Source: Zhengitettix transpicula (lineage: Eukaryota; Arthropoda; Insecta; Orthoptera; Tetrigidae). Taken from it: a stretch of 64,000 bases of DNA. Below the pieces are notes generated by a model. It saw only the letters and a list, made by a program, of their open reading frames with translations. It had not been told where the DNA came from and did not search any database. A program made the translations under genes and the position numbers. The stretch covers positions 49,967,639 to 50,031,638 of the forward strand of contig CM073595.1 of the NCBI GenBank assembly GCA_037074705.1, given 5' to 3'. This document shows, piece after piece, positions 10,201 through 23,000 of the stretch. Positions within the stretch are counted from its first letter, which is position 1, and each line of letters starts with the position of its first letter.

Positions 10201-12636
10201 ATACTTTGGTTAAAATAAAAATGATAAAAACAAGTAGCTATTGCTACTTTGTTAAGAGAAAGACTCATAACACAGCGTTCATTCTCGAAAGATGGTAGAT
10301 ACTAACGACACTCCCAAAGATATTGTATGAAACGTCACTTCAAAGAGGTATTTATGTCCTTGCGTCACTTCATCTGTTGACGTAGTAAACTTAAGGCCGC
10401 TACACACGCTCCCACTTAATTCTTGTCTGTTCAGTTCAAGTCTGGAATTTTGTATCCAAACGCACAATGTTTAGCGCATACTTTTGTTCTCGTCTTGTGT
10501 GATGATCATGTCTACTTTATCCCAGAACGACTTAATTATTGCAGTTGAGTTAGCCCTAGCTTTAAAGAAAAAAACATGAGACAAGATCTAAGTGCGCAAA
10601 ATAATGACTCATGAGAAGGAGAATTTCTCACAAGTTTATTAAGCGAATTAACGTTGGAACCGACAGATTAGAAAAATTACCTGAGAATAGATGGAGACAC
10701 GCATTTAGAACGGTTACATTTCATATCACCGCTTGTTATACAGAAAATCACCGTAATGGTCCATGAGATCAAACTTGTACCAGAGTTTGAAATCTTTCGA
10801 GGCTGAGTCTGAACTGTACACGGTCGTAAAAGTCTTAAAACTTTCCATTTTTCCACCCGTTTCAAGCTCAGACTTTGAACTGCACATGCAAGAATAAATG
10901 TAAGGAGGAGTGTGTGTGACGGCCATTACGTCAGAAGTCCTAACTCTTGCAAACAAATAAAATATAGGGTATAGCAGCAGTATCCTAACACTCGTTAGTT
11001 TTGTTTAAACTGCTTTTACACACCATGCCATTTTTAAAAATTCATATAAATTTATACTAGTGGAACCCGTTAACGGTGTTGTTGAACAAATATTTTATTT
11101 GTGGAATGCACTTGCGAGTAGGCTCATCACAAAGGTATATTTCTCAGTATACCTAAAAATAGAAATATATCTATGTTGCCCATTCTAGTTGCGTATCATG
11201 TGACTTGACCTCGCTCGGTGTATCACATGAGCATTGTAATTGCGTGACGTTCCAAAGTTTTTATAGTAATTGTAAATGCTGCTAATTTTAATACCATAGA
11301 TGAATTATGTTCTAAGTTCATTATTTTAAGCACTTATTTCCAGATAGACTCATATTTGTAAGTTCTCTTAACGAAATTTACTAATTTAAGTATTTAACAA
11401 CAAAATAAAAATATTTTACTACCAAATTAACTATCTGAAACTTAATAAATTTTTAATATATGTCTCTAAAGGATACATAAATTTTCGTACGAAAATGTCG
11501 AAGATTATGTTCACTTTGCAGTTTAGAATAGTGACTGATACACATTATACATGTGTATTCACGTGCATATGCTCTTAGCTACTCATTTTTCATGAAGACA
11601 ACGGTACGTTGTATATTGCTCGAAACGTCGATTTATCATTATTTCCTCTCATACGGAAATATATTTGATCTCTTTATCACCCTTGTTTTACACACAGTGA
11701 CTTTTCTGAATGAGGCAACGGAAAAACTGATCAATATTATATCTGTATTAACAGTGGGTAATTTCATCATAGTTTTTAAATCGGGAACAAGTGACGAAGT
11801 GCATTCCATGATTGGAAGTCGGCGAATTATTAGTATTAAATTAAATTTTTAAAATTATTTTTTACTACAGAAATATGACACGACCATAGAAGTGAGTTTT
11901 CCAAATATAACAGATTTCTAACCTCTTAATTTGTAAAGGAAAGATTCGGAATCCATTTTCCAAGAGAATTGGAGAAGTGAAGATGGAGAATACTGTGCTT
12001 CGCTCGAAAACTACTAGCTTCAAAATTCTACATGATGGCAGAAATAAATGCTTATTATTGTTTTTATGCCTCGTATTTATAAAATATAAAAATGTGTGAA
12101 TTTAAATGAATTAATCATTTTCTTTAAGCCTTACGTGAGGAATGATCGCGTAATCGATTCATCGCTGGCTTGTTAAAGCATTCATATCTAGTCAGAATTT
12201 TTTAACATTCAAGTTTACGATTAAATACAAAACGCTTCTTTCCTTCGTTTAGGGGCCTCTTCAGTTGTATATAATTAAAATATTATCTGAATTTAAATAA
12301 AATAATTTAACAGACTTATTCTATGGCCGAAATATCAATGTTTATAAATTCTGACTTTTGCCTTGACCAGTTTACACAACTATATTTCATACAATTCCAT
12401 AAAGTCTCTATATACATTTAGGTTTTATACAGTTGGATCTCCTGATAATAATAAATGACTAACGTGTGCATTCAAATAATAAAATGTGTCTGCTACAGAT
12501 TGCCTTCTCATTACTGCTGCTTGTGTAATATGAGTGGCACTCATTTTGAATTCCTTTGATTTTTAAATAAATTTTCTTACGAATTGAATAGAAATAAACC
12601 TTCTGGCTGTCAGTACCGTTGGAGCATTATATTATC
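10201..12636. other. Intergenic/promoter region between the divergent DHHC and CCS genes
   Basis: 2.4 kb separate the two start codons. The part next to the DHHC gene (10.25-10.96 kb) is less AT-rich and has several CpG, including TTACGTCAG near 10,926, and may be its promoter and 5' UTR. A possible decayed retroelement end lies near 11.59-11.64 kb (CGAAACGTCG). A poly(T) run near 12,669 lies in CCS intron 1. No further gene is supported. Confidence 0.4.
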
Positions 12637-14873
12637 ATGTCTGTTAACAAGGTGTGAAGAATGTTCTTGTTTCTATTTTTTTTTTTTTTTTACAATTTGA
12701 TTAATAATAATGTAATTATTTCTTATAGATAGAATTCGCAGTAAATATGACATGTGAATCTTGTGTTGAAAAAGTTAAGAATTGCCTGAATGAAGTCAAT
12801 GGAATCAAGACATTTGACATTTCGCTAAAAGACCAGTCTGTAATCGTGGAGTCAACATTACCTTCATCTGAAATAAAAGAACGATTGGAAACCTCAGGAT
12901 GTCGTACAATATTGAAAGGATTTGGTGGTGAGCATATTATTTTGCCCAATATGTACGCTGGTTGGTAGGATTTTCTACAAGATGACATTAAAAATAATTC
13001 CAGTTTATGTTCTAGGTTTCAGTTTGTTGGAAATTGGTATGTAATTAGTTTTCAAGTGTGTTTGTGTAGTCACAGGAATGATTGTAAATGTTCCCATTAG
13101 ACCAATGAAGACAATATTTTGCTTCAATCCAGAATCAAATTAACAAATCCAAATTTTACATTAAATTAAAAGTACACTTCATTGTCCTAATACTGCTAAA
13201 ATGTATTTTTAATAGAGAATTTCATTTGAGTGTTACAGGTATTGGTAACTTGGGAGCTGCTGTTGCAATGCTGGAAGGAGAACCTTTTGTGAAAGGAGTT
13301 GTTAGATTTGTTCAAATAAATTATAACACTTGTATTGTTGATGGAACCATTGATGGTCTCTCTCCAGGGGATCATGGATTATGTATTCATGAGTATGGTG
13401 ACATTTCTGAAGGATGTAAGAGGTACTTTAGTTTCTATGGCACTTATTTTATTTTAGTGTTTAAGATTTTCATCAGATTCTACTAAAAACAACCAATACA
13501 ATAATAAATTATTATGAAAGTAATGTTCTCGCAACTTAAATGTCATTTTCGTTCAATTTAGCTGAAAAATTAGTGAATGAATGTTTATTGCATAGGACAC
13601 TTTCTTGGATAGTAACTTCATATTCAGCTGTTGCATAAGCCACATAGCTGGTTAACAACTAAATGTAGCAGGAAATTTAAATTTTGACACCGGAAAGATT
13701 CTTAAGGATGTCTAAACTTTTAAATGGAATTGTTTCAACATTTAAGCCTATTTGTATAGTGTGTTATGAAAAAGGTGATCATAGACTTGTTTCCTATTAA
13801 ACAGCATTAATTTCCCAGGAATGTTAAAAAATTGTCAAGTACTTCAGTTGTGTACAAATTATTATAGTTCAATTTTTTCAGCGTTGGTGAAATTTTCAAT
13901 CCACACTGCACACAGAATGAGGGCAATAGGGTAAGTATTAAAAAAAATCTTTACAGTATGGTGTTTAATTGCATTTTAATTTCCACATCTTTAGTATGCA
14001 GGAGATTTAGGAAACATTGCATCCAACTCAGAGGGTCGAGCTTCTTTCTATTTGGAGGATAAAATTGTGAAAGTCTGTGATATAATTGGCCGATCAGTGG
14101 TGGTGACCAAACTACTAGACGATTTGAGGAAAGACACTGAACAAATATCACCAGTGGATGGTAGTCCTGTCAGCAGGTATGAGGCCTTATTCACAGTTTA
14201 ATGGAAATTTAAAATATACTGACATAATTCAGTGCTTTCATATAGAATTTCTGAAAAAATGCCATTTTGTGGTTTTATAATATTTTAACAAAATTTCGTA
14301 TGTCCAAGTGTTGTTGTTTTTATCCATTTGTGGTGATCAAAGTACCAGACTCCAACATCCTTTCACATGTTCTTTGCATTATCCCAGAAACCTAAATCGG
14401 GCAGTGTGATGAGCCACACTAAAAAAAGTGCTTGTAGTTATTCACGAAGATATTAAAAATATCCTTGTGCCATCCCCTAAACAATTTTGGAATCATAAAA
14501 TGTCTGTTCAGAAACCCTCTATGGGAAATTTTGCATTTTGTAAATCAATTGGTGCATAAAAGGTCATGTTCTAGTTTACCAACATTATAAAAAAATTCCC
14601 AAACTTTACCTGTCAACAAAATAAAATTTTCAAGTAACTTGAATCATATGGCTTGGGCATATTAATAATTTGCAGCTTCTATACAATTTATGTAAGTTCA
14701 TGCAATTATTTTATAAAAACATGTCAATTTCTTTTTCTAGAGTTGCTTGTGGAATAGTTGCAAGGTCAGCAGGAATGTTTGAAAACCCTAAACGCATTTG
14801 TGCTTGTGACGGAGTTACTTTATGGGATGAAAGGGACAAGTCAATTTCTGGATCTTCCAAATCACAGCTTTAG
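12637..14873 (+). CDS. CCS: Copper chaperone for superoxide dismutase (complete, 6 exons)
   Basis: Delivers Cu(I) to Cu/Zn superoxide dismutase and helps form its disulfide in the cytosol (family knowledge). Exons 12637-12651, 12729-12927, 13239-13422, 13882-13930, 13995-14176 and 14741-14873 join in frame to 253 aa (human about 274). Domain 1 (1-71) is Atx1-like with an intact MTCESC copper site at 12-17. Domain 2 (73-about 220) is SOD1-like: GDHGLCIHEYGD (115-126), Cys131 at the SOD disulfide position and AGDLGN (151-156). The SOD copper ligands are partly replaced (Cys120 for His46, Ile137 for His63) and Tyr150 replaces the zinc ligand His80, as expected for a chaperone rather than an enzyme. 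Domain 3 carries the CxC motif CAC at 230-232 and the CCS-specific ACGIVARSAG (212-221). The start is MSVNKIEFAV, which matches insect CCS N-termini. A poly(A) signal lies at 15113-15118. Divergent from the DHHC gene and convergent with the SMYD3-like gene. Confidence 0.95.
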
Positions 14874-15112
14874 AAACTTCTGTACAGTAAATAATTTGTT
14901 AATATAGAAAAATATGTATATCACAGACTGTGAGTAAATGATTTTGACCGTGTCACATTATCCTACTTTTTCAAATATATTAGCAAGATTTTAATGGAAG
15001 GGGCCAAAATCCATAGGGTCAGTATTGGAAAATAGAAAAGCAAACCTTATTATGATCATACCATTAATGGCACATTGTTGACTTGAATAGGTAATTAACA
15101 TACTGCAGTCTG

Positions 15113-15118
15113 AATAAA
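15113..15118 (+). terminator. Poly(A) signal of CCS
   Basis: AATAAA 240 bases past the CCS stop codon, in otherwise noncoding AT-rich DNA. It gives a plausible 3' UTR of about 260 bases. Confidence 0.5.
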
Positions 15119-17032
15119 CGTTTTTACTCTTTGGTACAATTATACCTATACATCACACCCAATTTATAGATGTCAGTGTTAAGACAATCAAAATGTGGCA
15201 ATATAGTGAGCAGAAGACTGAAATGTTAAGTTATATATCAAAAAATTTATTAGCTTTGATATCAATGTACAAATTTACAAAAAACATTACATTGCAATAC
15301 AGAAACCTGCAAGAATTAACATTTAGTTTGACTAGACAGTTGCAACCTTGATATTTAAAGTGAAAGATATGAATGTGCATCATTTACTCAGCATAAATAT
15401 TTGAAAGCAGGAAAACGTACAATGGAATGCTGAATTGTACACAGGAAATTAATTACATTTGAGGTGGGGTACTTGAGTGAAACTATATTTACACAATACA
15501 AAGGTTCTACATCACCAGAATTAACCATTGATTATATTCAACTTTCTTAAAACCTGTTATGAAATGCATTTACTCAAGTATTTCAGATATTGTAATAAAA
15601 TCTTGTATAAAAGCCTTTTTGTTTGAGAGATTTTTAAATGCAAAATTCTTGTGAACAATGCAGCATGCTGGGATTCTCAATTAACAGCATCAAACTAATA
15701 ATTTATTAAATTCTCAATCTGTGCAACTCACTCAATCATTCCATACATAAAAATTAGATTGTTAATTCTAGTGCAACATCTTTATCAAAAAATTTGGAAG
15801 GTGCAAAATTAATATGTAAATAACAAGAAAATTCAAAATGTTGGAAATATAATGCTTAAAATATTATATTAGTAGCTATTTGAAAAATAAAAGAAACCAT
15901 TAAACAATCCAGAAACAAACATGTTTTTTTATGTCAATGTAGTATACATCAGTAAAATACAGAAGATGCTTATAGCTTGCCATACCTGTACAATCTTGCA
16001 CAATATAAGACAATAAATGTTTTGCAAGGTTACATGTTGATTTATTTAATGCAATACATTTTTTCAAATCAATGATAGAACAGAAACATGAAACCTGTAT
16101 TCATGTGACTTTAAAGGCAACAAAATTTAATAAAAACTATACAAACATAAAATTCTTAAGTGGCCTATTGTAATGTGACAATTGTTACATAAATAACCTA
16201 CCAACTCCACTACCTACATGATAATCATTCAGGAAATTTTCTATTGTGATACCCTATAAATTTATTTCAATCAGTTTAACTGCAATTCTGTTGCAGTTGC
16301 ACCATACTTTCCATCCTGCTTTCATTTTTCTGCAGAAAGATTTACTAAACACTTGAAACTAGCGTCATAAGACATGCTCAACCTACGTAAACCAAAAACT
16401 CAAAATAATAATAGAATACAATAAATGTACAATGTATCATGACAACAAATTTGAATAAAGTTACCAGTGAACTATGCATTCAAGTTGTATTAAAAATTAC
16501 TGCACCACAATTTTGAGAACTACTACATTTGGACTAAAAAAGTACGTATTTAGATTTACAAACATCAGGGAAAATAATATACTGACACACAACAAATTAT
16601 TTTAAGTTAGATAATAATGAAAAATAAAAAGGGTCTAAAATATGAAGCAAACATGCACAGTAGATTAAACAAATGGCTTTTTGATTATCATCACTTAAAC
16701 ACTTATTTTGATGAATTGTCAATATAACTGTCACGAAACTTCCTCAATTTCAAAGAAAAATAACTGAAAACTACTTGAGTTACCAAGTTTGTAAGGAGAA
16801 CAAACGTGTAAAGGGTTTTTTTTTTTACCAAGGCATAGATTAAATGATTCATAGATCCATGATGTAGTTAGAGAGAATTAGAAAAATATCACTAAAATAC
16901 ACTACCTGAATTGCAATAATCTGCACATAAACATTACCTTTGAACACAAATATGGCACAAGTTTTCTTTACAAGTGTAGTTAATCATTATTGTATACTTC
17001 CCTCCCATAGGTGCACATGAACAAATATGGTC

Positions 17033-17038
17033 TTTATT
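17033..17038 (-). terminator. Poly(A) signal of the SMYD3-like gene
   Basis: TTTATT on the plus strand reads AATAAA on the minus strand, about 50 bases past the TAA stop. It suggests a short 3' UTR. Confidence 0.5.
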
Positions 17039-17089
17039 GAGCATTATTCAAAGAAAACCAAATAGGTTCTCATCAGTTCAATTTTTGAG

Positions 17090-20000
17090 TTATGAACATA
17101 ATTCAGTTGCACACAAACTTAAAAGAGGAATTAATTCACTTTGGTAGAGATCATGACTTTTACCATGAGTGATACTGAGTATTCTCTCTGCTTCCTTTAG
17201 GTGGTTGTATGCCTCATCAACCAAATCCAAATAGTGGCAGATCTTGCCACATTTCATAAGAAATATTCCATATAATGGGTGATACTGGCCATAATAGTAC
17301 CTGCAACACAGTTTACTCAAGTAAGAAGGTTTACGAAATAAAATTAGCAATACTACTTACATTAACTGATACAAAACACTGTAAGGATTTAACTTTTAAT
17401 CTTACACAATTAAATTTGAAGAATATGAAAATTACATTATACTAATAGCTAATAAACATACTTGAGGCCTGGCTTCAAGCGAAGAGAGTATTCCTTTGCA
17501 GAAGAAAAAAGCTTCATTGATATACAGCTCTCAAAGGCCATGTCCAGAAATTTTACGTGAAAAATATTCAAAGGATGAAACAGATCATTTTGCTGATTAA
17601 TACATATTTCACAAATATCCAAATCTGTGATGCACATTAAGAAAAATATCATATGAAGCATATATTTCAAATTACTTGAAAATGGATAAGAAAAATAACA
17701 AATTAATTATACAAAATATTATGTTCCATTAGTGTTAAATACAGTAAAGTTAACTTCTGTAATGTTTACTAGAGTTAAAAATATCATTTTTACCAATTTT
17801 ATTCAAAAGGATACAAGAAACATCTTTCATTTCATCCAATTTTTTTTTGCTAAAGTCTGCAACAGATTCATATTGTTTAATCCTTTCTGCATAAATTTCA
17901 TGACCACAGGAGTGACAAGCGTTCTTGTCTGTCTTTAGCTAGACACAATAATTAATACATTACAGATTTTTTTAAGATAAACTAATGAAATGATAAAAAG
18001 TGTGAGTAAATAAATAAAGATTAGTAAGACCAATACTCACCTTAGATTACATGAAAATCAGCATGAATAGTTAATCAAAGAAATGATGAATGGATGATTT
18101 TGTATATCAAATAGTATATACAATACTACATTCAATGATGATGCAAGTCTACATCTTTGTTTAAAATTTGTTTTAATCAGCATAAACTTGTGACAAATTT
18201 AACATAGTGAGTTGGAGAGCCAAAATAACAGACAGGAGCGGACTACCTAAATTTGAACTACAAGTAATTTCTACAATTATATCTTTAACAGAACCAAAAA
18301 TTACAATCTTCATGACCTGAAAGATTGTTTCATCATTCAGGAAAGAATTTCAATATAACATAAAAAAAGGCCAATAGAATTGTTATTTACAAAATGTGTA
18401 TGATTTACATAAATCAGAGATAATGGCTTTTGTGAAACACAATAGTTTAATACATTTTATATTTCTCAGAATTTATGTTGAACATAAATATGGGACTGTT
18501 TCACTTAATCTTTTTTTCTATAATATTGAATGAAATCTTGTAAATAAACAAATTCACACAAAAAATATGAGTACTTACATAGTGAATTGAAACTGCCTCA
18601 GAACATATTGGATTGGGACACAACATACTGTCAGAAATGTACAAGTTGTCACTGCTTACACATAGTTTACAATCACAGGTAAAGTAATAAGTTTTTTTGA
18701 GCTCAGCTTGACGAACTGTTGGATGGTTTAAGAGTTCAATGTAGGTTATTCGAATCTGAAACAGATGAATAAAGGTAGTGACTGAATTTTACTACTTTTA
18801 TTTAACTTAATTTAATTTGAAACTATACAAACTGTTCCTGTTTTGATAGACATTAATGAAAAATTAACAGAAAAAGACAAAATTATCATAAAATTGAAAC
18901 ATAACATATTAAGATGTGAAATTAAGTCTGGAATACAATTCAATATTGACAAAATTGTAATTCTTCTTTCCAAATTTACAAGATGCATCATTCATTACTT
19001 TATTTTTCTGCATTCTCCCTCACATTACAAGATGAAACAAATGTTTATAACTTTTTTGTGTTTTACTATAATTGTATCTAAACAATCCTAAATTATTTCT
19101 ACTTCTAGTGACATGATAACGAGTTTCCGCCAAGAGCAGTAGTGTATCATGGGTTTCTGCTGCCTGGGACAGAGGCCAAATTAGCCGCCTCCTTATTTAC
19201 CTATTTAAATCCAAAATGCTTCAAAATTTTCATCAATTCTGAAATTGGTTGACATTATTAGATATTATGGGGAAGTAAAGAAACATCAGACATCTTTAAG
19301 CTCAACGAAACAAGAGTTGATACATATAAATCATTAGATTAAATTATGTAAGTAAATTAAGGTCCTACCTAATAAGTGATACCAGAAATTACCTTGGTCC
19401 AATCCAATGAAGGCATGTGTTCCAATGCTCTGATGAGTAATGTTGTACCTTCAAAAACTGCAACAGCATTAGGGTCACAAGAGTGATCAATAACTGAAGA
19501 TGCCAAATATATGCCTGTTCCAATTCCATACATTTCTGAATCCAAAATGTTAAAACCATTAACACAAACCTAAAAACAAATTAAGAAAATCGTGTGACTT
19601 ATTTTTAGCAATATATAGCTACTAAAATTATAGTAACACCCTCTCTTTTCTATCTTTGTGTGTATATTTAAAGATAATGTGACATTCTCAAATTAATTCC
19701 ATTGGATAGGAAAGAGGGATAGAGAACAGCTAACTTACCTTGTTTAATAAAAACAATAAAGGACTGTATGTATTATATTATTAATATTATAATTGATTAA
19801 ACCCTTATTTTAAGTGTCTCATAAAAAATTTTAAAATGTCAGTATATTAAGCAGATTGTCAGGAGCTTCTGGTTTTTAATAATCATATTCATCTGTAAAA
19901 ACAGTAAAATTATTATGCACATTACGTGTATACCATATAATGTCACAGAGATTTAATCACATTTTACATACCTGATAATTTAATTAAAATATTTCTTTAG

Positions 20001-23000
20001 GCAAACATTTTTGAAATGGTTATATCACATCCTATTATTTGCAATAGGGTAACATGTTTGGGGTTTAATGGCCAAGCACCTACTAACTGGTCGTGTTGTA
20101 TCTACCACTACAACTTCCATATCGATATATCAAGGATATCGATTGGAGACAGATAATTGCAAATGCTTCAACATAAATTCTTATTTATACAATATCCAAA
20201 ACTTTTGCATAATGCTTACCAATATCACCTATTTCATTTATGGTGTTCATAGAATTTTTATTATTTTTGTAAATACATATTGATTCTAAAATTTTTCTTC
20301 TTCATAAATTATTACTTGTATGCAAAATTTTTATGTTATCAAAATTAATATTATGTTTTGTTACTTTGTAATGCAAGGAAAGGGCAGTATTTGTTTTCGA
20401 ATTCAGTTTAAAATTATTTTTATGGTTATATATTCTTGTTTGTATATTATTTGATGTACATTGTATGTAAATTGATTTGAACCCTAACAATCTATTTGAT
20501 AACTATATCTTTGTAATTATTAATCTGTATTTTATCTTTTGTAAAATTGTTAATATTAATTCAATTCTATTGGCAGGTTTAGTTATATATTTAAATTTGT
20601 AAACACCATTTTCTTTAAATATTTTCATTGTTTTTGGTGTCAATCTTTCTATATCATTAATTATTTGGTAATTTATTTTTAGTTTTGATTCTATATTTTT
20701 ATTAGCAATGCTTTTATTTACTATTTCTTATGTTTTTTCTTTTTTATTAATTGATATTATTTTAGTTTTGTTTATTATTGTAAACCACCATTTATTGATT
20801 AAATATAGGGGATAGAAATTATTTTTTAATATATTAAATATTGTAATTTTTAATTGTTTTAGGTACTTAGGATCAGTTAATTTTACTGCGTTGCAAATCA
20901 AATTAATAGCTACATTCCTTTTATAATGTGTGGGGTGGTTTGATCCGTAGTTTAATATAGTGTCCACCGTTACTATTTTTTAATACCATGTAGTAGTAAT
21001 AATATTACAGTTATCCTCAAGATAGTTAAATCTAAGTAGTTTATTCTTTTATTTGATTCCAATTCCATTGTAAATACAATTTTGGGTGTAATGCTATTGC
21101 AGGCCATCAAAAATTTCTGTGAGTAATGTTTTTTTAATTATTATTAATAAGTCATCCATATATTTAGTATATATTTTAGGATTAATCTGGGTTATTTTAA
21201 TGGCTTTCTAAATTATATAATTAATATGCAATATTAGTTGATAAGTAACCACCCATTGAAAGTCTATTAATTTTTTTGTAAAAATTGTTTTTGAAGGTAA
21301 AATAACCTTACTCTTAATCTTAATGCCTCTAAAGATAAATTTTTGCTCTTAATTATGTCTATCCAATTCTTGTTTATAAAATATATGGAAAGTTTTATCA
21401 GAATATTTGTATATGTAACAACTCATCGAAACTAGTCATAATTTCATCCTCTCCCTTATAGTTTTAGTATCATGTATTATATTTTTTAAATGTATTGAAT
21501 TCTTAATATAAAACAGATTATTCCTATTATTTCTAGTGCTTTAATCATAAATTTGGATAAATTGTAGTTCAGGCTGTTACAATTGTCTACTATTAATTGT
21601 AATGGATGGTCATTTTATTCTAGGCTGCTATAATAATTATTCTGTAATTTATGTTTAGTAACATTATCTCTAAATATGTATTTTATTAATTTTCTGATAT
21701 ATTCATTAACAGTTTTATTTTATCAATGCCAATTCTTCAGTTTTGTCTGCTTTAATTAAAAATAGATAATTTTTAGTTTTGAGAAACCTTTTTGTTGCGA
21801 CTAAGTCACGCTTAAATGAAATTATTAGGGGTTTAGAAATTTTATTTTTAGTATTTTATTTGGAATTGTAAATAGTTTAAAATTTCATTCAGAATGCTAT
21901 TTCATAAGGCATTTTTGTGTCCACGTGTAGTGTTTATCTGAAATATGATGGTTTTAATGTCGCTTATTAAATCACATATATTTTTAGTAATATTTGTAAT
22001 ATAGTAATTAAAAGAATACCCTAAGCTTAGAAAATTACTAATATATTTAGGGACATCAACATTAGTTAAATTTACTACTCTATTTGATTTATATAAATTA
22101 TTATACTCATCATAATTGTTTATTTAATTTTTATTGTAATTATTATTTGTCAAATTATCATAATGTATATTAGATGATGATATTGTTGAAGTTGTGTAGT
22201 ATTGGTTGTCATTACAATATAAATAATATTGATCTTAATATATTTCATGGCTTTATGTTCAATTTTTCTATACTTTTTTTAATTAATATTTTATAATATT
22301 GATTGGAAATATATATATGAAAGTGAAGTACGGTGTAGCCATAGGGAACCGAAGGTAGTTCTTCAATATTTAGGAGGCTGTCAGTCCCCTTCTTCAAGAA
22401 ATTATTTTTGAGAATATCATATCCTCACTAATATTATATATATATATATATTAATGTCAAATTAAATAACACATTTGGATAGGAAAGAGAGACTGATGCC
22501 GACTTACCTGCCCAGCATGCAGTTCAGATCTTCCTTCCTGATAGAGTGGACTCAGGCCCTTGAAAATTTGAACTTCCACCAATGCCAGACTGGACCAACT
22601 ACTGATATTAGTTGTCGGCATAACTCTCTCTATTCCATATCCAAATGTGTTTATATATATAAAAACACACACAAAATGTAAGGAATTTAATTTGGTGATG
22701 AAGTATCATCGGATGGATATATATATACTCATTTAGATAGTAATTAATTGGATTATATATATTAATTAAGGCAATAAGTAAAAAAAAATATTCTGAAAGA
22801 TTTCATGTATGAAATTCTGGATGAGAATCATGAATATCATTATCATTGTCATTCTTATAAGTTTATAAATAGTCTGCAAATTTCAAGAATTCATACATTG
22901 TGTTTATTTGTACCATTGTTGAAATTTTACTCTAATTCTTCACAATGAAAATTATTCAAATAAGTTTTGGTAATGTTTTTTGTCAACTTTGAATGTATAA

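Larger units (their letters stand above)
14874..17089. other. Convergent intergenic region CCS / SMYD3-like
   Basis: Apart from the two poly(A) signals listed separately, this is AT-rich sequence with no ORF, repeat or RNA gene that I could support. Longer alternative 3' UTRs are possible. Confidence 0.4.

Noticed and set aside
11553..11852. 99-codon plus-strand ORF
   Set aside because: No recognisable domain, and a retroelement-like CGAAACGTCG motif lies inside it; more likely a repeat scrap in the DHHC-CCS intergenic region.
12716..12988. 90-codon minus-strand ORF
   Set aside because: Antisense shadow of CCS exon 2.
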